Notes: generated from the sequence alone by a model not told the origin. A stretch of 10,049 nt of DNA from CAZUZS01 sp964624795 (GCA_964624795.1 CAZUZS010000115.1:1-10049), one strand, 5' to 3'. Numbered from the stretch's first letter, positions 1 to 6,614 are shown. A program made the numbers and translations.

Positions 1-575
1 ATCATCATCCTGGTTTGCTCTCCGGCCCTTCGGTGAAAATGAACCCAAAAATCAAAAAATATTATACCTGCTGCTACTGCTGCTTTATTTAAAACATTTT
101 TTATCTTGAATTGAAATACTCTTTTTCGAAAACGGTTGTCGCCTTTCGATCTATGAGATAATATTCATTTGTTGCCTGAAATCTATTTTATCACATAATA
201 AAAAACAAGGGAAAAAATATCTGGTCCGGTGATGCGAAGTCATCGGTCACTGGTCAATGGTCATTATTCATTGGTCATTTATCCTGTGCCCCTTGGAGGT
301 TGCCGGTTTCCGGTCTTCGGTCTCCGTATTTCGTGCTCCGGTTCAGACATCCCGTCGTCAATTGCGCTTCCGGCAATATTTCATAAAATCACTTCTTGAA
401 AAACAAAAAAATAGAACAGAACCAGGTTGAACCAAAAAATCGAGAAACTCAGTAAAGACGTTAATGTGTATCATCGGGTGATGAAAAGATGACTTTAAGA
501 ATTTTTTAAAATGATTATGTACTTTGCTCAGCGAATTGTATTTATTTCGAAGAATATGGAATGGCTTCATGCTTA
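1..575. other. Left-edge non-coding region without a confident gene
   Basis: No convincing gene is visible on either strand. The stretch is AT-rich and contains a CTG/CTA triplet run near 68-84, a cluster of GGTCA motifs (245-277) and CCGGT/TCGGT-like words around 303-322. A 70-codon minus-strand reading frame (358-570) has a purine-rich SD-like sequence that actually comes from the neighbouring palindrome. Its Phe/Lys/His-rich product resembles no family I know. A plus-strand frame open from the left edge to a TGA at 107-109 ends in a hydrophobic Leu-rich run. It could be the tail of a membrane protein cut by the edge, but nothing confirms this. Confidence 0.5.
245..277. repeat. Cluster of GGTCA motifs
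   Basis: GGTCA occurs four times, at 245-249, 252-256, 259-263 and 273-277, within a TCACTGGTCAATGG-like tract. CAATG (255-259) and CATTG (269-273) also form a small inverted repeat. The irregular spacing and intergenic position look like degenerate low-complexity repeat DNA. No gene starts nearby, so an operator role is unlikely. Confidence 0.5.
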
Positions 576-633
576 ACCCTTCCCCCCAACCCCCTCCCCT
601 AATGCATTAGGGGAGGGGGCAAGGGGGTGGGGT
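576..633. repeat. Long GC-rich palindrome (perfect 30-bp core)
   Basis: Positions 590-619 form a perfect 30-bp palindrome, with arms CCCCCTCCCCT and AGGGGAGGGGG around a central AATGCATT. After a 3-nt mismatch on each side the pairing resumes (582-586 with 623-627, then 576-579 with 630-633), giving an imperfect 58-bp inverted repeat. As RNA it would fold into a very stable hairpin on either strand. No T-tract follows directly, so a classical intrinsic terminator is not supported. A dispersed palindromic repeat of the REP or MITE kind is the better reading. Copy number elsewhere cannot be seen from here. Confidence 0.85.
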
Positions 634-729
634 CAAAGTTCTGACTAGCCACTATTTATTGGTCTTGCTGAGCAAGCGGCATGATCATTTTTTTAATTTT
701 TGTTATTTTTTCCCGTGATGATTTTTATC

Positions 730-1117
730 AAACCCCTAAAGGGGTTTTGCTTTTAAATGCGGCCCGTTTTTCTATAATTATTTTACCCCCTCCGGGGGTT
801 CGGTATGTGGATTTGAATAGGTTTGTATTTTTTCATCAAATCCGCGGCGACCTCCCTGATGAGACAAAAGGCGGTTATCGAGTAGCATTAGGGAGGGTGC
901 ATATCGAACGCCTGTCAGAATATTGCAGATGTTCAATTATTGTAGAAACAGAAATTCATAAAGATTTATTCATCCTTGCAGCGGATGCATATCAGGCTGG
1001 AAGATTGTGTGCAAAATCAAGATACATCAGACCCTTTGTGAATCCTCTGCGAGGATTGTTATAAATAGATGGGATCGGATTTTCTACAACAATGCCACCT
1101 CTATAAGGCAGGTGCAT
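730..1117. repeat. Hairpin-rich stretch, possible decayed element or structured RNA
   Basis: Five inverted repeats lie within about 390 bp. AAACCCCT pairs with AGGGGTTT (730-737/740-747). ACCCCC pairs with GGGGGT (785-790/794-799). CCTCCCT pairs with AGGGAGG (851-857/890-896). AATCCTC pairs with GAGGATT (1041-1047/1051-1057). ATGC(C)ACCT pairs with AGGTGCAT (1092-1100/1110-1117). Most share a CCYCT:AGRGG-type stem. A 127-codon plus-strand frame spans 681-1064, but it reads through the hairpins, has no clear ribosome binding site, and its product resembles no family I recognise, so I do not call it a gene. Likely readings are a degenerate dispersed repeat or a non-coding structured segment. 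Confidence 0.45.
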
Positions 1118-1279
1118 GTTCTATCCTTTTTGTATTGATAACCCTCTTATTGCGGAATCGTAATTTGAGATAATACCTTCCGGAGAAGAATAAAATCAAT
1201 TTTCCCGATTATGATGCCGCCTTTCGGAGATCCGCTGCATCCGTTTGCGCCGCTCCGGTCCCGCTTCACTATGATTCTT
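1118..1279. other. Intergenic region downstream of the minus-strand cluster
   Basis: This is the 3' flank of the last minus-strand gene. I see no hairpin with a following U-tract in the minus orientation, so no intrinsic terminator can be assigned. No coding signal is convincing here. Confidence 0.4.
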
Positions 1280-1879
1280 TTAGGCAAACGATCCTGTCGT
1301 GACCGCTCCGTCTCTCGCGTATGATGCCACAAAGACACCGCCCGGCGTGACTTTGCTCTCAAAGAGCCTAAACTTTGCAGGAATAGCGCCGGTTTGGAAT
1401 AAGCGCTTACCACTTCCAAGAGTGAGCGGGAATATTTTCAGCCAGAGCTCATCAACCAGATCATTTTTAAGAAGCGTCTGAATCAGGTTAGCACTTCCGT
1501 GAACCTGCAGGTCAGGACCATCCTGCTGCTTCAGACTCTTGATCTGATCGACCACATCGCCGTTCAAAAATACCGAGTTATTCCACTCGTGCTCGGAAAG
1601 CGTATTGGAAGCCACATACTTTCTCACGCTGTTGATTCCGGGCCACGCATCCTCATGTTGCGGCCAGTATGAGGCAAAGATCTCAAAAGTCTTTCTGCCA
1701 AGCAGCAAATCGGACTGTTTGCTCATCTGCTCGCCCATAACCTTGCCGACTTCCTCATCAAAGTAAGAAAAAACCCAGCCGCCGTATTTGAAACCGCCGG
1801 AGGTATCTTCTTCCGGTCCTCCCGGCGCCTGCACGACACCGTCAAGGCTCATAAAAGAGAGAACAATTATTTTTCTCAT
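1280..1879 (-). CDS. Dihydrofolate reductase family protein (RibD C-terminal domain), third copy
   Basis: The 199-residue product is a single RibD-C/DHFR-like Rossmann domain, the usual length for this family. It opens with MRKIIVLSFMSLDGVV, the typical first strand and SLDG loop. It carries LLLGRKTFEIFASYWP at about 58-73 and a VHGSANLIQTLL segment (126-137), then LVDELWLKIFPLTLGSGKRLF (141-161 in this protein) near the C-terminus. Members bind NAD(P)H and are usually annotated as reductases, but true folate activity is rarely shown. The ATG at 1879 is preferred over an ATG 15 codons upstream because AGGAG (1890-1894) lies 10 nt before it. That AGGAG overlaps the TAG stop of the upstream VOC gene, so translational coupling is likely. 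It is the last gene of the run. Confidence 0.93.
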   Translation of the reverse strand: MRKIIVLSFMSLDGVVQAPGGPEEDTSGGFKYGGWVFSYFDEEVGKVMGEQMSKQSDLLLGRKTFEIFASYWPQHEDAWPGINSVRKYVASNTLSEHEWNNSVFLNGDVVDQIKSLKQQDGPDLQVHGSANLIQTLLKNDLVDELWLKIFPLTLGSGKRLFQTGAIPAKFRLFESKVTPGGVFVASYARDGAVTTGSFA

Positions 1880-1889
1880 TTTTACTATA

Positions 1890-1894
1890 CTCCT
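1890..1894 (-). promoter_or_regulatory. Ribosome binding site overlapping the preceding stop codon
   Basis: AGGAG on the minus strand overlaps the TAG stop (1893-1895) of the two-domain VOC gene and sits 10 nt before the ATG of the DHFR-family gene. It fixes that start and suggests that translation of the two genes is coupled. Confidence 0.7.
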
Positions 1895-2807
1895 ATGCTT
1901 TATATGCTTTTTCCAAATCGGCAATTTCGATTTTCTTCATCTTCAGCATAGCCTGCATTACGCTTTGCGATTTCCGGGAATCTCTGTCGCTGAGCAGTTC
2001 GGACAGGATGGTTGGCACGATCTGCCATGAGACGCCGTATTTGTCTTTGAGCCAGCCGCACTGCTCGGCCTCCGGGACCGCGGAGAGTTTATTCCAGTAG
2101 TGATCCACATCTTTCTGCGATGTGCAATTGACGAGGAACGATACGGCCTCAGTGAAACCGAATTTGTGCTCGTGGGCGCTCTCCATAATGGCGAAATATT
2201 GGCTTTCCAATGCAAAATCGGCGTAAGCAATGGAATTCTCCTTGTCAGGTTCACGGCCCGCGCCATAGCGGAATATTGTGCCCATCTTAGAGTCCTTGAA
2301 GATGGAGGAGTAGAAATTGATTGCCTCTTCCGCCTTGCCGCATACTTTACCCACAAACATCATAGATGGGACAACTTTCTGCACGATTGGCTCCTTTGGC
2401 ATAATCACTTGCCAGGACAACCCATATTTGTCCTGAATCCAGCCATATTTATCGCTGAAAGGATATTTGTCCAACGGCATAAGCGCTGTTCCGCCTTCGG
2501 AGAATCTATCCCATAATTGCTGCACTTCATCAGCGGTTTTGCAGTTCACAAAGAATGAAATCGCGGGGGTGAATTTAAACACCGGTCCGCCGTTCAGCGC
2601 CACAAAATCGAGTCCGCCAAGCCGGAACGGCATGGTCATCACCGAACCCTTTGGCCGCCCGGAAGCTTTTGCACCCGCTTCATCGTAGCGGACTGCATTT
2701 CCCACTTTCGAATCTCTATCGCCTGCGGCGGAAAATGCAGAAACATAGAAATTCACTGCCTCTTCCGCCTGGTTATCAAACCATAAAAACGGCGTGATCT
2801 TTTGCAT
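1893..2807 (-). CDS. Two-domain PhnB-like VOC family protein
   Basis: This 304-residue protein holds two successive VOC domains of the PhnB / 3-demethylubiquinone-methyltransferase-like type. Domain 1 (about 1-137) starts MQKITPFLWFDNQAEEAVNF and ends with DKYGWIQDKYGLSWQVIMP. Domain 2 (about 143-268) starts VQKVVPSMMFVGKVCGKAEE and ends with CGWLKDKYGVSWQIVP. The C-terminal tail (276-304), with QSVMQAMLKMKKIEIADLEKA, is a helical extension often seen after this second domain. VOC domains use paired beta-alpha-beta-beta-beta modules to build a metal or ligand pocket; the substrate here is unknown. GGGAG lies 6 nt before the ATG. The stop overlaps the ribosome binding site of the following DHFR-family gene. 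The domains differ enough that the fusion is old. Confidence 0.95.
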   Translation of the reverse strand: MQKITPFLWFDNQAEEAVNFYVSAFSAAGDRDSKVGNAVRYDEAGAKASGRPKGSVMTMPFRLGGLDFVALNGGPVFKFTPAISFFVNCKTADEVQQLWDRFSEGGTALMPLDKYPFSDKYGWIQDKYGLSWQVIMPKEPIVQKVVPSMMFVGKVCGKAEEAINFYSSIFKDSKMGTIFRYGAGREPDKENSIAYADFALESQYFAIMESAHEHKFGFTEAVSFLVNCTSQKDVDHYWNKLSAVPEAEQCGWLKDKYGVSWQIVPTILSELLSDRDSRKSQSVMQAMLKMKKIEIADLEKAYKA

Positions 2808-2879
2808 CTCAATCTCCCTTCAGCCTATTTTTAGATAATGATTGTATTTACGAGCTAAAGCCCCTTTTCCTTTGCGGAG

Positions 2880-3158
2880 CTATTTCAACCGATATTTTTG
2901 CGGCCTGGAATCGGTTCGTTCGATGATATTTCGGGCTTCCAGATCCAGCTTAACGGTCTCGCCGTACCAACTGATATTTCCTTCGAACCTGCCGTTCAGT
3001 TTATCCTTAAGCTGATTAAACAACTCCGAGTGAGTTAATTCCGCTCCTTCCAGCGCCGAAACAATCCCTTGTTTAATAACATCATATTTCTGCTTATCGA
3101 TATTTTTACCGCTTTTCCCTTGCGGATGTTTGGTGAGTATTTTGTCTGCATTCTTCAT
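2880..3158 (-). CDS. DUF6958-like small protein
   Basis: A 92-residue basic cytoplasmic protein beginning MKNADKILTKHPQGKSGKNI. The KILTKHPQGK opening, the central LTHSELFNQLKDKL segment (41-54), ISWYGETVKLDLEARNIIER (62-81) and the basic PQKYRLK end match the DUF6958 family as I remember it. Its layout suggests a winged-helix-like fold; function is unknown. A frame open further upstream overlaps the DinB gene. The ATG at 3158 is chosen because an excellent AAAAGGAGG lies just 8 nt before it. Only 16 bp separate it from the DinB stop, so the two are probably co-transcribed. The family name is from memory; the gene itself is secure. Confidence 0.87.
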   Translation of the reverse strand: MKNADKILTKHPQGKSGKNIDKQKYDVIKQGIVSALEGAELTHSELFNQLKDKLNGRFEGNISWYGETVKLDLEARNIIERTDSRPQKYRLK

Positions 3159-3174
3159 TACCGCCACCTCCTTT

Positions 3175-3675
3175 TCAAAAGACCTTCTCATCCGCCGAAG
3201 GCCCATAAATCGAGGGTACCGGGATCTCATTGAGGCGCATGTAAACTGTCAACTGACCGCGGTGATGGACCAGGTGGTTAATGGACTGTTCGATATTATC
3301 CTGCTTGGGCATGCTGAACAGAACCTGCCCCTGGTTTTTGAGAGAAAAATCCCGGGCAAGCGCTTCATTCGAAACATTTTCCAGCGCTTTTTTCGCTCCT
3401 ACTATATTTTCATCGAAGTGATTGACCAGCTCGGCAGTGGTTTTTGGCTCGAAGCGTTCGAAAGTAGCAAAATCAATCTCCGATATTTCGATGGTGTATG
3501 AAATCCATTTAGGGATCTCTGCAACCAGCAGCGCCAGATAGCCCATCAGCATCGATCTCTCATGCGGCTTCCAGCCAAACAGTTCCGGCGGAATTCGTTC
3601 CAGGCATTTCCGGGACGAGGGTATCTCCATCTCCAGTTCATGAAGATACAGTTTTCCCAGATTTTGCTCTTGCAT
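3175..3675 (-). CDS. DinB family protein with a substituted metal-ligand histidine
   Basis: The 166-residue product has the length and signature of the DinB/YfiT-like four-helix-bundle family. It contains WKPHERSM (35-42), the helix LALLVAEIPKW (47-57) and the C-terminal signature NHLVHHRGQLTVYMRL (133-148) followed by PVPSIYGPSADE. Family members normally bind a divalent metal through three histidines and include thiol-dependent transferases. His134 and His138 are present. The first ligand, usually in an LAxHVAE context, is Leu50 here (codon CTG at 3526-3528), so metal binding may be altered or lost. The start has a strong AAGGAGG site. The gene lies 68 bp after a DHFR-family gene and 16 bp before the DUF6958-like gene. 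The substrate is unknown. Confidence 0.93.
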   Translation of the reverse strand: MQEQNLGKLYLHELEMEIPSSRKCLERIPPELFGWKPHERSMLMGYLALLVAEIPKWISYTIEISEIDFATFERFEPKTTAELVNHFDENIVGAKKALENVSNEALARDFSLKNQGQVLFSMPKQDNIEQSINHLVHHRGQLTVYMRLNEIPVPSIYGPSADEKVF

Positions 3676-3743
3676 TGCGCTCCTCCTTTAATGATTAAAA
3701 TTTAAAGATTAATGATTCAATTTTCGCATCCCGCCTGGGCCGG

Positions 3744-4298
3744 CTATTGCGCCGAACGCGAATAGTGCAGCGCAACCACGCCCGAATTAAATCTAACCGT
3801 GTCAATAAGTTTTAGATCAATCCTGTGCTCTAATTCTTCAAACAGCCGCCTTCCCTTCCCCAAAATTATCGGCTGAACCAGAAGCCAGTATTCGTCGATC
3901 AAATCCAGTTTCATAAAAGTGGCTGCCAGGCTGATGCTGCCGACCGAAATGTTACTGCCGGTCTGCTGCTGCAATTTCAGGACTTCATCGACCATGTTTT
4001 CTTTTATCAATCTTGTATTATGCCAGTGAACCTCGGTGAGCGTCTTAGAAAAAACCATTTTGGGCATGGCATTGATTCTGTCGGCGAATCGCAGCATGCT
4101 TTTTGTGCTTCTTGGATCTTTGTCAGCGACCGGCCAGAAACTTTCCATAAGCTGGTAGGTTTTGCGGCCATATAGGATGATATCCGTTGAGCCCAGCAGC
4201 TCTGTATAAAAATTGTGCAGATCATCATCGGGGATCACCGCGGTGTGATCGGCAAAACCATCGAGGGTTACATTAATTGCAAAGATCAGTTTTCTCAT
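3744..4298 (-). CDS. Dihydrofolate reductase family protein (RibD C-terminal domain), second copy
   Basis: A 184-residue single-domain RibD-C/DHFR-like protein. It opens MRKLIFAINVTLDGFADH, carries ILYGRKTYQLMESFWP (41-56), a VGSISLAATFMKLDLIDEYW segment (119-138) and VQPIILGKGRRLFEEL (141-156). This spacing is standard for the family, whose members are predicted NAD(P)H-dependent reductases of unknown substrate. An ATG 20 codons upstream exists, but GGAGAG sits about 6 nt before the ATG at 4298, which begins exactly where the family fold begins. It shares only motif-level similarity with the other two DHFR-family proteins in this window. It is preceded by a 163-bp intergenic gap and may have its own promoter. 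Confidence 0.93.
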   Translation of the reverse strand: MRKLIFAINVTLDGFADHTAVIPDDDLHNFYTELLGSTDIILYGRKTYQLMESFWPVADKDPRSTKSMLRFADRINAMPKMVFSKTLTEVHWHNTRLIKENMVDEVLKLQQQTGSNISVGSISLAATFMKLDLIDEYWLLVQPIILGKGRRLFEELEHRIDLKLIDTVRFNSGVVALHYSRSAQ

Positions 4299-4461
4299 TT
4301 TAGGCTCTCCAAAAAATAAAATTAGAACACGGAATAGACTGATATTGCCGATTTGCACGGAAAGGTACAGCAGATAAATCAGTAGAAATCCGCTCGATCG
4401 GTGTCATCCGTGTTCCATCAATTTTTTAATGCTTTTTAATATTTACACCAGGATTCGCATT
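4299..4461. other. Intergenic spacer with a distant inverted repeat
   Basis: This 163-bp spacer is the largest gap within the gene run other than the one at 6336-6614. GAACACGGA (4325-4333) and TCCGTGTTC (4407-4415) form a perfect 9-bp inverted pair 73 nt apart. The AT-rich part around 4416-4445 could hold a promoter for the downstream DHFR-family gene, but I see no good -35/-10 pair. Confidence 0.4.
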
Positions 4462-4848
4462 TTAAAATGCCCCATCCACATTAAGCGAGTCCGCCGGAAC
4501 AGCCTGGCCGACATCCCACATTTCGACAATTTTATTTTCCTTGAATCGAAAAATATGCACCACGGACATTTCATCCCCGCCCTTCTCAAAAATCAAATGC
4601 GAGTGCGTCGCTACCAAATCGCCGTCGCCGATAGTATTTTTTACGACGAGTTGTTTGTTTGGAAACTGGTCATGATTTTCGCTCATGGCTTCCTTCAATT
4701 CTGGAAATCCCGCCGGGAAGAATACATTGTGGTGCCTCCCCTGCATGTCAACATATCGCCGATAGGCTTCATCAATCGCGCCGGATACGACCAATTGCAA
4801 AAAGTCCACTGCTGCCGCTTTGCGGGACCGCATGTCATTTTTATCCAT
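4462..4848 (-). CDS. NTF2/SnoaL-like family protein
   Basis: A 128-residue single-domain protein of the nuclear transport factor 2-like / SnoaL-like superfamily. It has the usual order: an N-terminal helix (KAAAVDFLQLVVSGAIDEAYR, residues 10-30), the RYVDMQGRHHNVFFPAGF region (31-48), strand-rich NTIGDGDLVATHSHLIF (71-87) and VVHIFRFKENKIVEMWDV (96-113). The closest group I recall is the predicted SnoaL-like aldol-condensation enzymes (COG4922 type). Whether it is an enzyme cannot be told; the cone-shaped pocket of this fold is used for many small molecules. GAGGAGG precedes the ATG by about 8 nt. It sits 55 bp after the unrecognised conserved gene. Confidence 0.9.
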   Translation of the reverse strand: MDKNDMRSRKAAAVDFLQLVVSGAIDEAYRRYVDMQGRHHNVFFPAGFPELKEAMSENHDQFPNKQLVVKNTIGDGDLVATHSHLIFEKGGDEMSVVHIFRFKENKIVEMWDVGQAVPADSLNVDGAF

Positions 4849-4903
4849 TTTTGATTCCTCCTCTTTTCGACGAACTTCACCCGGCTTGGTGCTTTTGCTT
4901 ATT

Positions 4904-5368
4904 TCAATATTCCCCCTTGATCACAAAAAACGAACCCCGAATTGTTCCGGCTAATTTAGACTTCTGCCTGGCAAATTTAAACTTTCCTTCCAACTCCTTT
5001 GGCACTTCCATCCCCTCAGAAAGCTTAAAGCCAACGGCCCGCTTCTTAGGATCATCAACCGTATACAAGACGTTAACCTCAAGACCGTCTTCATAAAAGA
5101 CGCAGGCCCATTTGATGTTTTCTACTTGAAAACGCGATGTTTCTAAAGGTTTGGCCGCAAACTCGATATCGCGTTCTTCTTTCAAAATTCGATTCACATA
5201 ATCAAGGGTCTCCTTGCTTTCGCTGGCCGGTATAACCGTAAATTCATGATTGTATTTGTTCATAAAATAGCGGGCTTCATTAGCACGTAGTCCGGCAAGC
5301 GCTTCTGCTACGGGTGAAGACTCTAAACCGGTCGTGGACACATTTTTAAAATCTACGATATAGGACAT
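4904..5368 (-). CDS. Conserved-looking protein of unrecognised family
   Basis: A 154-residue soluble protein I cannot place in a named family. It starts MSYIVDFKNVSTTGLESSPV, has Ala-rich helix AEALAGLRANEARYF (21-35), a mixed strand/helix middle with KWACVFYEDGLEVNVLY (86-102) and DDPKKRAVGFKL (105-116), and a basic segment KFKFARQKSKLAG (129-141). There is no signal peptide or membrane segment. The balanced composition, clean ribosome binding site and position inside the run argue for a real gene. The start was set at 5368: GGAGG is 7 nt before this ATG, while an ATG two codons upstream abuts the GGAGGG and is too close. It lies 69 bp after the gapped VOC gene. Confidence 0.85.
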   Translation of the reverse strand: MSYIVDFKNVSTTGLESSPVAEALAGLRANEARYFMNKYNHEFTVIPASESKETLDYVNRILKEERDIEFAAKPLETSRFQVENIKWACVFYEDGLEVNVLYTVDDPKKRAVGFKLSEGMEVPKELEGKFKFARQKSKLAGTIRGSFFVIKGEY

Positions 5369-5437
5369 TTCCATCCCTCCATTATCTTTCTATTTTCCAA
5401 TAACAGGGGCGCAAAAACTAAGATTCCCTTCAACCGA

Positions 5438-5687
5438 TCAATCTTTAGGATACGTGTAGCTCACCATCCACTGAATTCCGAATTTATCGGTTAACATGCC
5501 ATAATAGGCGCCCCAAAAGGTATCCGCCATCGCCATTCTTACTTTTCCGCCCCGGGATAATCCGTTAAAAAACTTATCCGCTTCCTCTTTGCTGTCGGCC
5601 TCAATCACGAGAGAGAAATTGTTGCCGGAACTTAATTTCCATCCCTGCGATTCAAGCGCATCGGTACCCATCAGTGTATTTCCTTTT
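5438..5687 (-). CDS. PhnB-like VOC family protein, N-terminus lost in the assembly gap
   Basis: Only the C-terminal 82 residues or so are visible, from KGNTLMGTDALESQGWKLSS to the TGA stop at 5438-5440. FSLVIEADSKEEADKFFNGL followed by GGKVRMAMADTFWGAYYGML and TDKFGIQWMVSYTYP is the classic second half of a single PhnB-like VOC domain. Full-length relatives are about 135-150 residues, so roughly 55-70 residues are missing upstream. The frame seems to run on through the N's into the next contig, but what lies there is a different gene (a DHFR-family start), so any fused reading is an artefact. Substrate unknown. It is followed after 69 bp by the unrecognised conserved gene. Confidence 0.9.
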
Positions 5688-5787
5688 NNNNNNNNNNNNN
5701 NNNNNNNNNNNNNNNNNNNNNNNNNNNNNNNNNNNNNNNNNNNNNNNNNNNNNNNNNNNNNNNNNNNNNNNNNNNNNNNNNNNNNNN
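5688..5787. other. Assembly gap (exactly 100 N)
   Basis: Positions 5688-5787 are N. The exact count of 100 is the usual placeholder for a gap of unknown size. The right flank starts a DHFR-family gene and the left flank ends a VOC gene, both on the minus strand. Completing both would need about 600 bp or more, so the true gap is probably much longer than 100 bases. Confidence 0.97.
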
Positions 5788-5912
5788 TTTTGGGCGAACA
5801 TCCAATCGTGGATTTTAATCCCGCCGTCCCCCAATGGATTTGCCCGGCCGCCATTCGGCCCGGCAATGAATCCATCCAGCGATGTCCCCACATCAAAGAA
5901 TACTTTGCTCAT
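5788..5912 (-). CDS. Dihydrofolate reductase family protein, first copy, C-terminus lost in the assembly gap
   Basis: The first 41 residues are visible: MSKVFFDVGTSLDGFIAGPN followed by GGRANPLGDGGIKIHDWMFAQ. The TSLDGFIAGPNG loop and the LGDGG..IHDW segment are diagnostic of a RibD-C/DHFR-family subgroup whose full length is usually about 180-210 residues, so most of the protein lies in the gap. The ATG at 5912 is chosen over a TTG three codons upstream. GAGGG lies 9 nt before the ATG, and MSKVFFD matches the family start. It begins 21 bp after the stop of the upstream VOC gene, which supports one transcript. Its N-terminus differs clearly from the other two DHFR-family proteins here. Confidence 0.9.
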
Positions 5913-5933
5913 TCTTCCCAACCCTCTTTTGCA

Positions 5934-6335
5934 TCACATGGCCGTGGGCTGCAGAATACTGACCCTGTTTCCCTCGGTATCGATAAATGAGACATACATT
6001 CCAACACCCGGGATTTCCACCGGTTTTCCCAATACTTTGCCGCCCGCCTGCTCTATTTTCTGCATCGATTCATTCACATCTTCGACTGCAATTACGACCG
6101 ATGGATGGTTCGAGACCGGATTATCCGTTTTTTCATAAAATCCGCCATTGATCATGCCGGGATTTTTGGGACGGCCGTTTTCATCCGCCTCAGAAGTGTT
6201 TACGACAATATAATTACCCATTTCCGGCCCAAGCTGCTGGGCCTCCCAGCCGAATACATTTGTGTAAAATTCTGCCATGCGATTTCTATCTTCCGCCGGC
6301 ATCTCGAAATGAACAACCGGATTCATTTTGCCCAT
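5934..6335 (-). CDS. VOC (glyoxalase/bleomycin resistance-like) family protein
   Basis: A 133-residue single-domain VOC protein. It opens MGKMNPVVHFEMPAEDRNRM, with the paired-module signature AEFYTNVFGW (21-30) and EMGNYIVVNT (38-47). The second module covers VVIAVEDVNESMQKIEQAGG (80-99), and it ends VSFIDTEGNRVSILQPTAM. This is the NPVVHFEMPAED subgroup often seen in soil bacteria, of unknown substrate. His9 lies where many VOC enzymes place a metal ligand. The ATG at 6335 is preferred because AGGGGG lies about 6 nt upstream; the Met at codon 4 would be 15 nt away. The gene leads directly into the gapped DHFR-family gene. Confidence 0.93.
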   Translation of the reverse strand: MGKMNPVVHFEMPAEDRNRMAEFYTNVFGWEAQQLGPEMGNYIVVNTSEADENGRPKNPGMINGGFYEKTDNPVSNHPSVVIAVEDVNESMQKIEQAGGKVLGKPVEIPGVGMYVSFIDTEGNRVSILQPTAM

Positions 6336-6614
6336 CGTTAACCCCCTTCTTATTTTGTCTTAGAAATAATGATATATTTCTTGTTTCCTGCTCCTGTTTT
6401 TCAGCCCGCAGCGGTATGTCGCTTACGCCGCTCAATTTCTGCTGCCCCCTTTTTTCGTTTGTTTAATATACCGTGATTAAATTGCATATCTCACGGCAGG
6501 TCTTCATTCAACTCCGCTTAAGGAATTTCGTTTAAACCGGAATCAACGGTTCACTCACGGATTCAATTTTCATCCGAGTTTGAATTATATTTAAATATTT
6601 GAGGATTTACCAAA
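6336..6614. other. Intergenic region between two VOC genes
   Basis: A 279-bp spacer on the transcribed minus strand. CCGTGA (6471-6476) and TCACGG (6491-6496) form a 6-bp inverted repeat with a 14-nt spacer. It has no clear U-tract, so it is equally compatible with an operator or a weak terminator. The length suggests that the downstream VOC gene starts a separate transcript, but I cannot assign a promoter with confidence. Confidence 0.4.

Noticed and set aside
2..109. Plus-strand frame open from the left edge, ending with a Leu-rich hydrophobic run
   Set aside because: It could be the C-terminal tail of a membrane protein, but 35 codons without a motif are not enough.
358..570. 70-codon minus-strand frame with an SD-like GAAGGG
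   Set aside because: The SD-like bases belong to the neighbouring palindrome, and the Phe/Lys/His-rich product has no recognisable motif. A real small gene is not excluded.
851..896. Hammerhead-ribozyme-like CCTCC-CTGATGAG with a closing GGGAGG
   Set aside because: The required GAAA and a stem II/III arrangement are missing (CGAGT occurs instead), and the cleavage-site register is off by one.
681..1064. 127-codon plus-strand frame over the hairpin-rich stretch
   Set aside because: No clear ribosome binding site and no recognisable family; it crosses several palindromes whose translation merely gives P-x-x-G-like words. Kept as a repeat-like region only.
5438..5990. Reading frames that run through the N block on both strands
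   Set aside because: They join unrelated contig ends; the minus-strand flanks belong to two different gene families in the correct frames, and the plus-strand frames are antisense.
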